Notes under the pieces: generated by a model
The model's database searches: none
Seen by the model: only the letters and a program-made list of their open reading frames with translations
Told to the model about the DNA's origin: nothing
Translations under genes and position numbers: made by a program
Assembly (NCBI GenBank): GCA_022834735.1
Contig: BQKD01000001.1
Coordinates: forward strand, 2,953,659-3,017,658
Source: Erysipelotrichaceae bacterium OPF54
Lineage (GTDB): Bacteria; Bacillota_I; Bacilli_A; Erysipelotrichales; Erysipelotrichaceae
DNA: 64,000 bases
Direction: 5' to 3'
Shown here: piece by piece, positions 27,987 through 34,241 of the stretch
How positions within the stretch are numbered: the stretch's first letter is position 1
How the letters are laid out: each line of letters begins with the position of its first letter

Positions 27987-28594
27987 TATTTATTGCGATA
28001 TTTACGGAGCAAATTATAAAAGGTGGCTTCTTTTAACCCAAGAAGCTCCCGGGCCTGGCCGCCTGTGATTTCATGGCTTTCATATCGCAATATTACTTCT
28101 GACCAATTTTCAGGGTAGGTAATCCCTGGACGTCCCAGATGCTTTCCCGCCTTTTTTGCAGCGGCGATTCCCTCCCGCTGCCGCTTATGAATGTTCTCTC
28201 TTTCAATCTGAGCAATGTAAGAAAGCAAATCAAAAACGATTTTTACAACCAACTCATTGATTGTATCCTGGCCGGGCTTGGTGTCCAGAATCGGCATATC
28301 CAATACTTGCATATAAACTCCTCGATCCGTCAGCTCTTTCCACTCCTTTTCCATCTCCGACGCGTTTCTTCCGAGCCGGTCCAGACTGCAAATGATCAGA
28401 GTATCCCCGGGTCTTAAAAAATCTTTCATTTTTTGATACTCTGTTCGATCAAAAGTTTTTCCTGATCTTTTGTCAACATACAAATACCGCCTATCTGTAA
28501 TCAATGGTTCTAGTTGCTGAATTTGACGATCAACGTTTTGATCCTTTGATGATACCCTTGCGTATCCCACTTTTATTCCTTTTTCCGTCTGCAT
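27986..28594 (-). CDS. Small serine recombinase (resolvase/invertase)
   Basis: Resolves multimers or inverts DNA. The 202-residue protein has the catalytic Ser in YARVSSKDQ (residue 15), CSLDRLGRN (about 68-76), the long E helix ending in the AQIEREN motif and a C-terminal HTH. Size and layout match Tn3/pSM19035-type resolvases. The likely res site lies directly upstream. Confidence 0.9.
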   Translation of the reverse strand: MQTEKGIKVGYARVSSKDQNVDRQIQQLEPLITDRRYLYVDKRSGKTFDRTEYQKMKDFLRPGDTLIICSLDRLGRNASEMEKEWKELTDRGVYMQVLDMPILDTKPGQDTINELVVKIVFDLLSYIAQIERENIHKRQREGIAAAKKAGKHLGRPGITYPENWSEVILRYESHEITGGQARELLGLKEATFYNLLRKYRNK

Positions 28595-28605
28595 ATTCCC
28601 ATTAT

Positions 28606-28703
28606 ACTATAAAAAGGTATAGAAAGATTATATAGTCTATAAAAATATCAAAAAGAACCTTTTTATAGTTGATATATCTCTCCTTTTAAACCTATAAAAA
28701 GGT
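28606..28703. promoter_or_regulatory. Probable res/operator site of the small resolvase
   Basis: Three related 13-14-bp blocks: ACTATAAAAAGGT at 28606, AACCTTTTTATAGT (inverted) at 28657 and ACCTATAAAAAGGT at 28690. Together they form dyads just upstream of the resolvase start. Tn3-type resolvases bind such subsites for recombination and self-repression. Confidence 0.6.
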
Positions 28704-28902
28704 GTACCTTCTTATAGTCTTTAAACATCATCCCTCTTCCCTGCTCGGATATGCTATTGTAGTGAAGGGAATAAAATCACTCCCAGGAGGGATAGTTATC
28801 CTTACTTTTATTTCTTCTATCGCGAAAGATGTCATTCGTTACTTTATTTGCGAGTGGATCAAAGCAGAGATAAAAAAATGGAACAATAAAAAAAAGCGAT
28901 AG
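28702..28902 (+). CDS. Possible small membrane peptide
   Basis: The frame encodes up to 66 residues with one hydrophobic stretch (GGIVILTFISSIAKDVI) and a basic tail (WNNKKKR), like short holin-like or type I toxin peptides. No good ribosome-binding site precedes the ATG at 28702; an internal start (GTG or similar near 28756) is possible. It ends 10 bp before the terminator at 28892, which supports a real transcript. Confidence 0.35.
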   Translation: MYLLIVFKHHPSSLLGYAIVVKGIKSLPGGIVILTFISSIAKDVIRYFICEWIKAEIKKWNNKKKR

Positions 28903-28923
28903 GGGCGCCACCCTATCGCTTTT
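28892..28923. terminator. Strong symmetric terminator
   Basis: AAAAGCGATAGGG arm and CCCTATCGCTTTT arm around GCGCCA, with A and T runs on the outer sides, able to work in both directions. Confidence 0.8.
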
Positions 28924-29001
28924 AATCATGTCGGCTTATAACTCTCGTGCCTAATCACATTTTATCATTAACGATTTTATTGTCAAGAAGGTCGATTTCT
29001 T

Positions 29002-29043
29002 GATTATGTGATTAAATCACATAATCAGTAGCAATATTGCTAC
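29002..29043. repeat. Two adjacent perfect palindromes
   Basis: A 25-bp dyad (arms GATTATGTGATT and AATCACATAATC around one A, 29002-29026), then a 16-bp palindrome GTAGCAATATTGCTAC (29028-29043). They lie between the terminator at 28.9 kb and the end of the Toprim gene. No U-tract follows, so terminator function is unlikely; a protein-binding site is more plausible. Confidence 0.6.
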
Positions 29044-29072
29044 CGAATTTCCGCTTCCCTTTTTGGCCAGAA

Positions 29073-30215
29073 TCACCGTGATCTATCCGGCTCTCTCATT
29101 CTGCTTTTTTCGTTTTTTTTTGATAGCTCGATTTCTCCCGCTTTCATCGCTTTTAGAGTATCGTTCCAATCATTGGCTTTTTGCGGAAGCAGAACTTTGG
29201 CCGGCGTACCTTGCTCGAGCAGCTTTTCCGCTACCAATTCCGCCGCCTGCTTTCCAGGATTTCTCCCGCTCTTCTTTTCTTCTTCTAGGTCGTTGTTATA
29301 CATCATCACAACTTCTTTAGGCTTATATAGACGCACTGTTTCAAAAACGGCCTTCGTCTTTGTCACGGATCCAGTGGCCAAATAAGCGAATCCTTTCCAT
29401 TTATACCCTCCAGCTTTTAAAATCGACATATAAGACATCGCTTCAATGACCGATTCGAAACAAAGTAAAATTTTCTTCTTCGGCGCCCGTGGCTTTTCGT
29501 CATACGCGCGCTGCTGCAAATCATATGTGGGATCGAAATACCAGCCCCTGTTGTAATCGCAGCTTTCAAAATCTCCCATGAAACGTACACTTGAACTTGT
29601 ACCGCGAAATGAAATAGCGCTAATCAATCCTTTTTCATTGCGGCCGACGAAAGCGCATTGGGCATGTCCTTTTTTACCAGAAATTTGAAAGAGGGCTTTT
29701 TGATTCACAAAAGCTTGTACGATTTCCGGATCAATCTTTCGAGTCTTCGTCAAATACGCGAATACTTGGCGCATCGCCGTATTATCCGGATTTCGATTTA
29801 ATGCCGCAGACAATTCGCCCGCTAGCTGCCGATGCCGTTTTTCCGGCGTCAGCGTCTCTTCTTCCAGACGTGGCGCGGACTCGACAGCCACACCTTTTTC
29901 AATTTGCGATTCCAAATCGTGCAATGCTTCAAAATACTTTTTTCCAGCAAAGTGCATGTAAAAATCCAGCGGGCCACCACCGACTACTTTTCCATTTTCA
30001 TTAAGCTGGGAGTAACGGGCAAAATCATTTTTTCCTACATTGATAATGCACGAGTCATGATCGACCAGTCGAACTTTCCCGCGGCCGTGTTTCTCATACT
30101 TCAAGCCCAGCTGATCGGCGATCGTTAATATATCCAGCTGGGTATTGATTGCTTCTTTAAGCCGTGCTGCCGCTACTGGCGGGCGCCAGTAATTCGTATT
30201 TTTCCGGCCAGCCAT
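29073..30215 (-). CDS. DUF3991/Toprim domain protein (primase-like)
   Basis: Protein of conjugative and mobilizable elements, presumably acting on transferred single-stranded DNA. The 380-residue protein has the DUF3991-type N-terminal half (LDILTIADQLGLKYEKHGRG, then HDSCIINVGKNDFARY) and a C-terminal Toprim fold (LLCFESVIEAMS with the Glu, and VVMMYNNDLEEEKKSGRNPG with acidic residues). It begins in the overlap TGATG with the end of the ToxN-ArdC gene and is cotranscribed with it. Confidence 0.82.
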   Translation of the reverse strand: MAGRKNTNYWRPPVAAARLKEAINTQLDILTIADQLGLKYEKHGRGKVRLVDHDSCIINVGKNDFARYSQLNENGKVVGGGPLDFYMHFAGKKYFEALHDLESQIEKGVAVESAPRLEEETLTPEKRHRQLAGELSAALNRNPDNTAMRQVFAYLTKTRKIDPEIVQAFVNQKALFQISGKKGHAQCAFVGRNEKGLISAISFRGTSSSVRFMGDFESCDYNRGWYFDPTYDLQQRAYDEKPRAPKKKILLCFESVIEAMSYMSILKAGGYKWKGFAYLATGSVTKTKAVFETVRLYKPKEVVMMYNNDLEEEKKSGRNPGKQAAELVAEKLLEQGTPAKVLLPQKANDWNDTLKAMKAGEIELSKKNEKSRMREPDRSR

Positions 30216-31726
30216 CAGCGGGAAATTCCCTTATCTTTTTCTTTCATCGGCAATTTCTTTTCCTGTGTGATTTCCTGTTTCTTCGCTTGTTCCAGGGCCT
30301 TATCAATTCCACCGACCTTTCGCACATACTCTTCGATTTTCTCGGCCCCTTTGATTGCTTTATCCAGCTCTTCCGGATCTTTCTTTAAAACAGCCACCCA
30401 ATCTTGTACGTACGCTTTATGCCGATCCATATGCTGTTGACTCGGTTCGATCTGCAAAGCAGCCATCAAAAAAGAGCTGCCAATTTCCGCGCGCAGCTCT
30501 TCTTTCGCATATTCTTCTGATCCAAATGTTCCAGTCATGTCCCGGTTAAGTCGTGATTTATGACCAGTCGCATGACACAGCTCATGCAACAACGTCGATG
30601 CGTAAACATATTCATCTTTAAATTGTCCTTTTTCCGGCAATCGTACGGAATCACGGATTGGATTATAATAAGCCTTGTCCCCTCCGTAAGTTAAGGTGAC
30701 ACCCATTTTTTCAGGGATTTGTTCAATCACTTCATTTCCTTTGATCGGAATCAACTTCTTATCTAGAGGAGGAACCCCGTTTAGTTGTTCCGCGTTAAAT
30801 ACGTAAACGGGGCGTCCTGGTCGCCATAGATATTGGGAAGGATCAAAATCCGGCCCTTTTTTTCGTCGGTTATATTCATCTAAGGAAATCGTCTTTTTCG
30901 CTTTTGTATCAATCACATACCAAGTATCCAGCCGCACCCCTTTCGTTCCTTTATCCATACTAAAACCCATCTGATGCATTTGAAAAAATGTCAGCCACCG
31001 TGGATCTTTATATCCGGCTTCCGCAGATTCCAACTGCAAAATCAAACGATTGTAGCCAGTATAAGCTCGACCACTTGACATATTGTGAATCGGAGCCGTC
31101 AAATTCCATCCCCGATACCACGGAATCGTCCCTTCCTCCAAACATTTGATATATGCTTCTACCAATCTTTCTTTGACGCTCTTTGGCGCTTCTTTATTTT
31201 CCATTGTTTTCATCCATTCCCTTTCTAGCAAATACACTCGCTCATACTCTTTCGCTGCTTTCTCAAGTTTTCCAATATCGACACAAACCTTCTTTAAAAA
31301 TGATGATTGATTATAGATGGTTAAAACCATTTCCGCTTTTCTTTGTACTTCCTCTAGTATACTCTTTTTATTTAAATAGAGTATTTCATTGTTTAATCTG
31401 TTCCATTCTTTATCATTTGGTTCATATCTTATTTTTTGAATCACTTCCGGAAATACCGGAATCATATTATTATAGAGAACTGCGGCGATTGATTCTCCTT
31501 TGTTATTGCGAATAATAGTCGTGATTTTCTTATTCCTATTTTTTCCTGAAGCAGGAATAACTTGAGAAGTCAATGGAACACAATAATCCTGATTGCGTTC
31601 CGAGACTAAGATGCCTATAAACGGTCTTCCTTTTTTAATACTCACTCGCTTATCTATTGCTCTTAGATACTCGATATATTCCTCATCTACTTTATACAGT
31701 CTCAATTTTCTTTCTTTAATTTTCAT
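30215..31726 (-). CDS. ToxN/AbiQ-type toxin domain fused to ArdC-like zincin (antirestriction) domain
   Basis: The 503-residue protein appears to join two families. Residues about 7-165 match type III toxin endoribonucleases ToxN/AbiQ (LYKVDEEYIEYLRAIDKRV, then RPFIGILV and CVPLTS, whose Ser is catalytic in ToxN, then MIPV). From residue about 172 on it is ArdC-like: an ssDNA-binding N-terminal part (EGTIPWYRGWNL) and a metallopeptidase part with HELCHATGH. An internal AAAGGGAATGG lies just before the ATG at 31213, so the ArdC part might also be made alone. The start at 31726 has GTAGGAGAA. The upstream repeat RNA and terminator match type III toxin-antitoxin organisation. Confidence 0.75.
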   Translation of the reverse strand: MKIKERKLRLYKVDEEYIEYLRAIDKRVSIKKGRPFIGILVSERNQDYCVPLTSQVIPASGKNRNKKITTIIRNNKGESIAAVLYNNMIPVFPEVIQKIRYEPNDKEWNRLNNEILYLNKKSILEEVQRKAEMVLTIYNQSSFLKKVCVDIGKLEKAAKEYERVYLLEREWMKTMENKEAPKSVKERLVEAYIKCLEEGTIPWYRGWNLTAPIHNMSSGRAYTGYNRLILQLESAEAGYKDPRWLTFFQMHQMGFSMDKGTKGVRLDTWYVIDTKAKKTISLDEYNRRKKGPDFDPSQYLWRPGRPVYVFNAEQLNGVPPLDKKLIPIKGNEVIEQIPEKMGVTLTYGGDKAYYNPIRDSVRLPEKGQFKDEYVYASTLLHELCHATGHKSRLNRDMTGTFGSEEYAKEELRAEIGSSFLMAALQIEPSQQHMDRHKAYVQDWVAVLKKDPEELDKAIKGAEKIEEYVRKVGGIDKALEQAKKQEITQEKKLPMKEKDKGISR

Positions 31727-31739
31727 TGTTCTCCTACAT

Positions 31740-31770
31740 AAAAAAAAGCGATCCATAACAGATCGCATTT
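31740..31770 (-). terminator. Regulatory terminator between antitoxin RNA and toxin gene
   Basis: GCGATC ... GATCGC hairpin (31748-31766) with eight U on the minus strand, 14 bp before the toxin start. In type III systems this sets the RNA-to-toxin ratio. Confidence 0.8.
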
Positions 31771-31985
31771 TGTCGCTACCCACTTTCCTGATTTTTCGCA
31801 GATGGCAGGGTGTCTCCCAATTCTTCGCTGCCCACTTTCCTGATTTTTCGCAGATGGCAGAGCGTCTCCCAATTCTTCGCTGCCCACTTTCCTGATTTTT
31901 CGCAGATGGCAGAGCGTCTCCCTGATTTGTTTACTGCCCTGGCTTTATCAGTGTTTCACGAATGGCGGGGCATCACCTTATTTGT
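31740..31985 (-). ncRNA. Tandem-repeat RNA, candidate type III antitoxin of the ToxN-ArdC locus
   Basis: Transcribed toward the toxin. Three 52-bp units at 31774-31825, 31826-31877 and 31878-31930 are nearly identical (conserved ATCTGCGAAAAATCAGG and AAAGTGGGCAGCG), and a fourth diverged unit lies at 31931-31985. A terminator follows, then the toxin ribosome-binding site. Promoter, short tandem RNA repeats, weak terminator and toxin gene in this order are the hallmark of ToxIN/CptIN/TenpIN-type loci, in which each repeat folds into a pseudoknot that inhibits the toxin. Confidence 0.8.
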
Positions 31986-31991
31986 ATAAAT

Positions 31992-32020
31992 ATTATACCA
32001 TAGGTTTCTTTCCTTTTCAC
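31992..32020 (-). promoter_or_regulatory. Promoter of the tandem-repeat RNA
   Basis: -10 TATAAT (31997-31992) with GTGAAA 17 bp upstream as the -35 box; the start would be near 31985, at the beginning of the fourth, diverged repeat. Confidence 0.65.
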
Positions 32021-32033
32021 TATTTTTAGATTA

Positions 32034-32174
32034 AAAAAGCGATTCGCATAATCGCAAATCGCTCCCCTTCTTTCTCGTATAAAGACGAATGGAGAGGGAA
32101 CTCCTCATTTGTCACCTACCCTACTTTTCTGAAATCAGACGGCGGGGAATCACCATATTTGTATTTCCATTATA
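32034..32174 (-). ncRNA. Second, toxin-less RNA related to the tandem-repeat antitoxin
   Basis: It has its own -10 TATAAT (32174-32169) and terminator (AGCGATT ... AATCGCT at 32038-32063 plus six U). The predicted transcript of about 125 nt begins GGTGATTCCCCGCC, matching GGTGATGCCCCGCC at the start of the neighbouring RNA. It contains two diverged copies of the repeat core (GGGTAG..ACAAAT and CTCTCCATTCG). No toxin gene follows it; the next element downstream is the promoter of the first RNA. Confidence 0.6.
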
Positions 32175-32209
32175 TCATCAATCAAAAGAATTTCATGCTT
32201 TTATTCATT

Positions 32210-32530
32210 TTAATCTAAATTCTCCACGATATAATCCATGATTTCGGAGTAGTCCCCATCGTACCAAAACTTTGGAAAAAGCACTTTGCGCTCGATGATT
32301 TCAACGACATTTCCATCGTCATCCAATTTGTAATCTTCCCAATCTTCTCCAAGTCCTTCTTCACTTAAAACAAAATCCGGATTGAAATCCGGCGTTCCCA
32401 GCATTTCTCGTAGCTCTTCTTGTGTACGTCCTCCATTGCATTTCAGAAGATAATCCTCCTCCGATACTTTTTCCTCCGGATCCAGAACAGATACCACTTC
32501 AATAACTACTTTTCTTTCTTTGATCTTCAT
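32210..32530 (-). CDS. Acidic protein of unknown function, 106 aa
   Basis: Not recognised. It is strongly acidic (for example SEEGLGEDWEDYKLDDDGN) and ends in DYIVENLD. Its first seven residues MKIKERK are identical to those of the ToxN-ArdC protein, and its ribosome-binding region (AAGGAGAATTT) is similar, as if one 5' end were copied from the other. It lies just upstream of the unpaired RNA at 32.1 kb. Confidence 0.6.
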   Translation of the reverse strand: MKIKERKVVIEVVSVLDPEEKVSEEDYLLKCNGGRTQEELREMLGTPDFNPDFVLSEEGLGEDWEDYKLDDDGNVVEIIERKVLFPKFWYDGDYSEIMDYIVENLD

Positions 32531-32730
32531 AAATTCTCCTTCATTATTTTATTGTATTCATTGTCCGAGATTTCCGATAAAATCGCAATCATTTCAGTCA
32601 TAAATCTTCGTCCAAATCCTTTGTAATCTTCATACTCGACCGCCTGTAAAAAGTCAAGCGCTCCCTGGCGACTTAAATCTTCCGCCCCAAAGGCTGAAAA
32701 AATCAGCTTTTGCTCATACGTGATTCTCAT
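32527..32730 (-). CDS. Small transposon-transfer-type protein, 67 aa
   Basis: The 67-residue helical protein (MRITYEQKLIFSAFGAEDLS ... LSEISDNEY) resembles the short 'transposon-transfer assisting' proteins found in mobile elements of gut Bacillota; this is from general resemblance only. It overlaps the next gene by 4 bp and the upstream one by 4 bp, so all three are translationally coupled. Confidence 0.55.
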   Translation of the reverse strand: MRITYEQKLIFSAFGAEDLSRQGALDFLQAVEYEDYKGFGRRFMTEMIAILSEISDNEYNKIMKENL

Positions 32731-33494
32731 GCCACACCTCGTCGAATTGCCTGCAAAGCGGTCAGCGCCAACCGGTTACAATCAGATTCCTGATTCTTCT
32801 TGCGGATCCGCGCCACCCAGGCTGTAAAAAGGCCCGGAAATCCCGTTATGATCCGGTGCACCGCTTTATACAATTCCATTTCGTCCACATTGCCCTCGAG
32901 CACTAAATCTTGTGTCGTGATTTCTGCTTTGATTTTAAGGATATTCGCGTACGAAATCAAAAAGCAAGTCCGCAAAAAGTCCCTTTGCACATCATCTGTA
33001 AAGCAATAATATTCATCCTGGTTCATCCAGGATTCCATAAGATTTTCCTGCCACCCTTCTTGCAAAGTCGCTTCGATCTCGCTAAATCCGGATGCTAAAA
33101 CAGCCTCTTGGATTGGCGAGATTTCATCGCGATCCAGGCTGGCATCCATGCCAAAATCACAAACACAGTACACATCCTCCATGCCGAAAAAAAGTTTCTT
33201 GGCGTCAAAATCAACATAAGGAACTAGGATTGAAAGATCATGATTGGTTGTCTTGACTTCATCCAGTCCCCAGTGCATGAGTGTACGGACCGTTTTCACT
33301 TGCTTCTGCCGGATCCACGGATCAAAAGCAATCGTCGCGACATTGTACCAGGCGAAATCCGGATTCTGGCGCATGATTTGTAAATGCCAAAGAAAATCAT
33401 CTAACCGATCCGGTTTAAAAAGGCCAGGTATTTCCTGCAAATTTCGAATCTGCACCATCACACTTTCATACACTTTATTCACCCTCCTTTTCAA
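32727..33494 (-). CDS. Hypothetical mobile-element protein, 255 aa
   Basis: Family not recognised. Soluble mixed alpha/beta protein rich in Trp, Asp and Glu (DFAWYNVATIAFDPWIR; DYGMDASLDRD-like acidic stretch), with no signal peptide or membrane segment. It overlaps the start of the 67-aa gene and the end of the membrane-anchored gene upstream, in a run of genes that belongs to the transfer region. Confidence 0.6.
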   Translation of the reverse strand: MKRRVNKVYESVMVQIRNLQEIPGLFKPDRLDDFLWHLQIMRQNPDFAWYNVATIAFDPWIRQKQVKTVRTLMHWGLDEVKTTNHDLSILVPYVDFDAKKLFFGMEDVYCVCDFGMDASLDRDEISPIQEAVLASGFSEIEATLQEGWQENLMESWMNQDEYYCFTDDVQRDFLRTCFLISYANILKIKAEITTQDLVLEGNVDEMELYKAVHRIITGFPGLFTAWVARIRKKNQESDCNRLALTALQAIRRGVA

Positions 33495-34230
33495 AGACGA
33501 CTTTATAAGCGGCTATCTGATTGTTCTCAAAGATAGTCTCGATTTTGTAGCGTTGACTGGAAGCCTGGCCAAAATCGTAAGCCGCATAAAAGGCGTTACG
33601 ATAAAATTCAAATTCCTCGCATCGAAACGTGGTATCTTTCCAGTCCGTTTTTTCTTCCGACTGGCCTTCATACCACTCCTCTTCCCAGTTGTTTTCTTCG
33701 AGCTTCATCTTTCCATCCTCGATTTTTTTCATCGTCACATAGTCTTGGCGGCCCTGCTCCGTGGTAATTCCTGACGGGATTTCATAGCCGTCAATCGTCA
33801 CTTTCTCCTCGAGCGTTTCATCATTGTAGTCATACGTTCTTTCTTCGCCGTGCAGTCCTTCCACCGTACATTCCATCGAATCACGAATCACATCCACATT
33901 CGCCAGGCTTCGAGCGTTTTCCGAATAAGAGGCTTTCACTTTTACCGTGTCACCATTCCTTAGTCCGGAATCCGGCGTCACGCGAATCTGAATCGAGTCA
34001 ATAAACTTTTGGACCGCTTCATCCGATCCATCATAGCTGATTTCATTCCTTCGGATTTCCGCTTTTCCATCTTTGTTCCATCCGGAATACTGAACCTCGA
34101 CGCCATCCATCAAATCAATGCTCATTTTTTCAGAGCTTTGTAAACTCGACGAAAGCAAGGTTCCACCGTAAGATAGCAGTCCTATGAGTCCTAAGCCCAA
34201 AAGAACTCCTGCAACTATTTTTTTCATCAT
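33475..34230 (-). CDS. Membrane-anchored extracellular protein of the transfer region
   Basis: The 251-residue protein begins MMKKIVAGVLLGLGLIGLLS, an uncleaved signal anchor, and the rest is predicted outside the cell. Its middle (YDGSDEAVQKFIDSIQIRVT, GDTVKVKASY) resembles Ig-like bacterial surface domains. It is coupled to the 255-aa gene by a 20-bp overlap and lies 11 bp after the CHAP protein. A role in the transfer apparatus is inferred from position. Confidence 0.6.
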   Translation of the reverse strand: MMKKIVAGVLLGLGLIGLLSYGGTLLSSSLQSSEKMSIDLMDGVEVQYSGWNKDGKAEIRRNEISYDGSDEAVQKFIDSIQIRVTPDSGLRNGDTVKVKASYSENARSLANVDVIRDSMECTVEGLHGEERTYDYNDETLEEKVTIDGYEIPSGITTEQGRQDYVTMKKIEDGKMKLEENNWEEEWYEGQSEEKTDWKDTTFRCEEFEFYRNAFYAAYDFGQASSQRYKIETIFENNQIAAYKVVFEKEGE

Positions 34231-34241
34231 TCTCCCTTTCC

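Noticed and set aside
31774..31985. CRISPR-like array
   Set aside because: Head-to-tail 52-bp units without spacers, with promoter, terminator and toxin gene; type III antitoxin layout fits.
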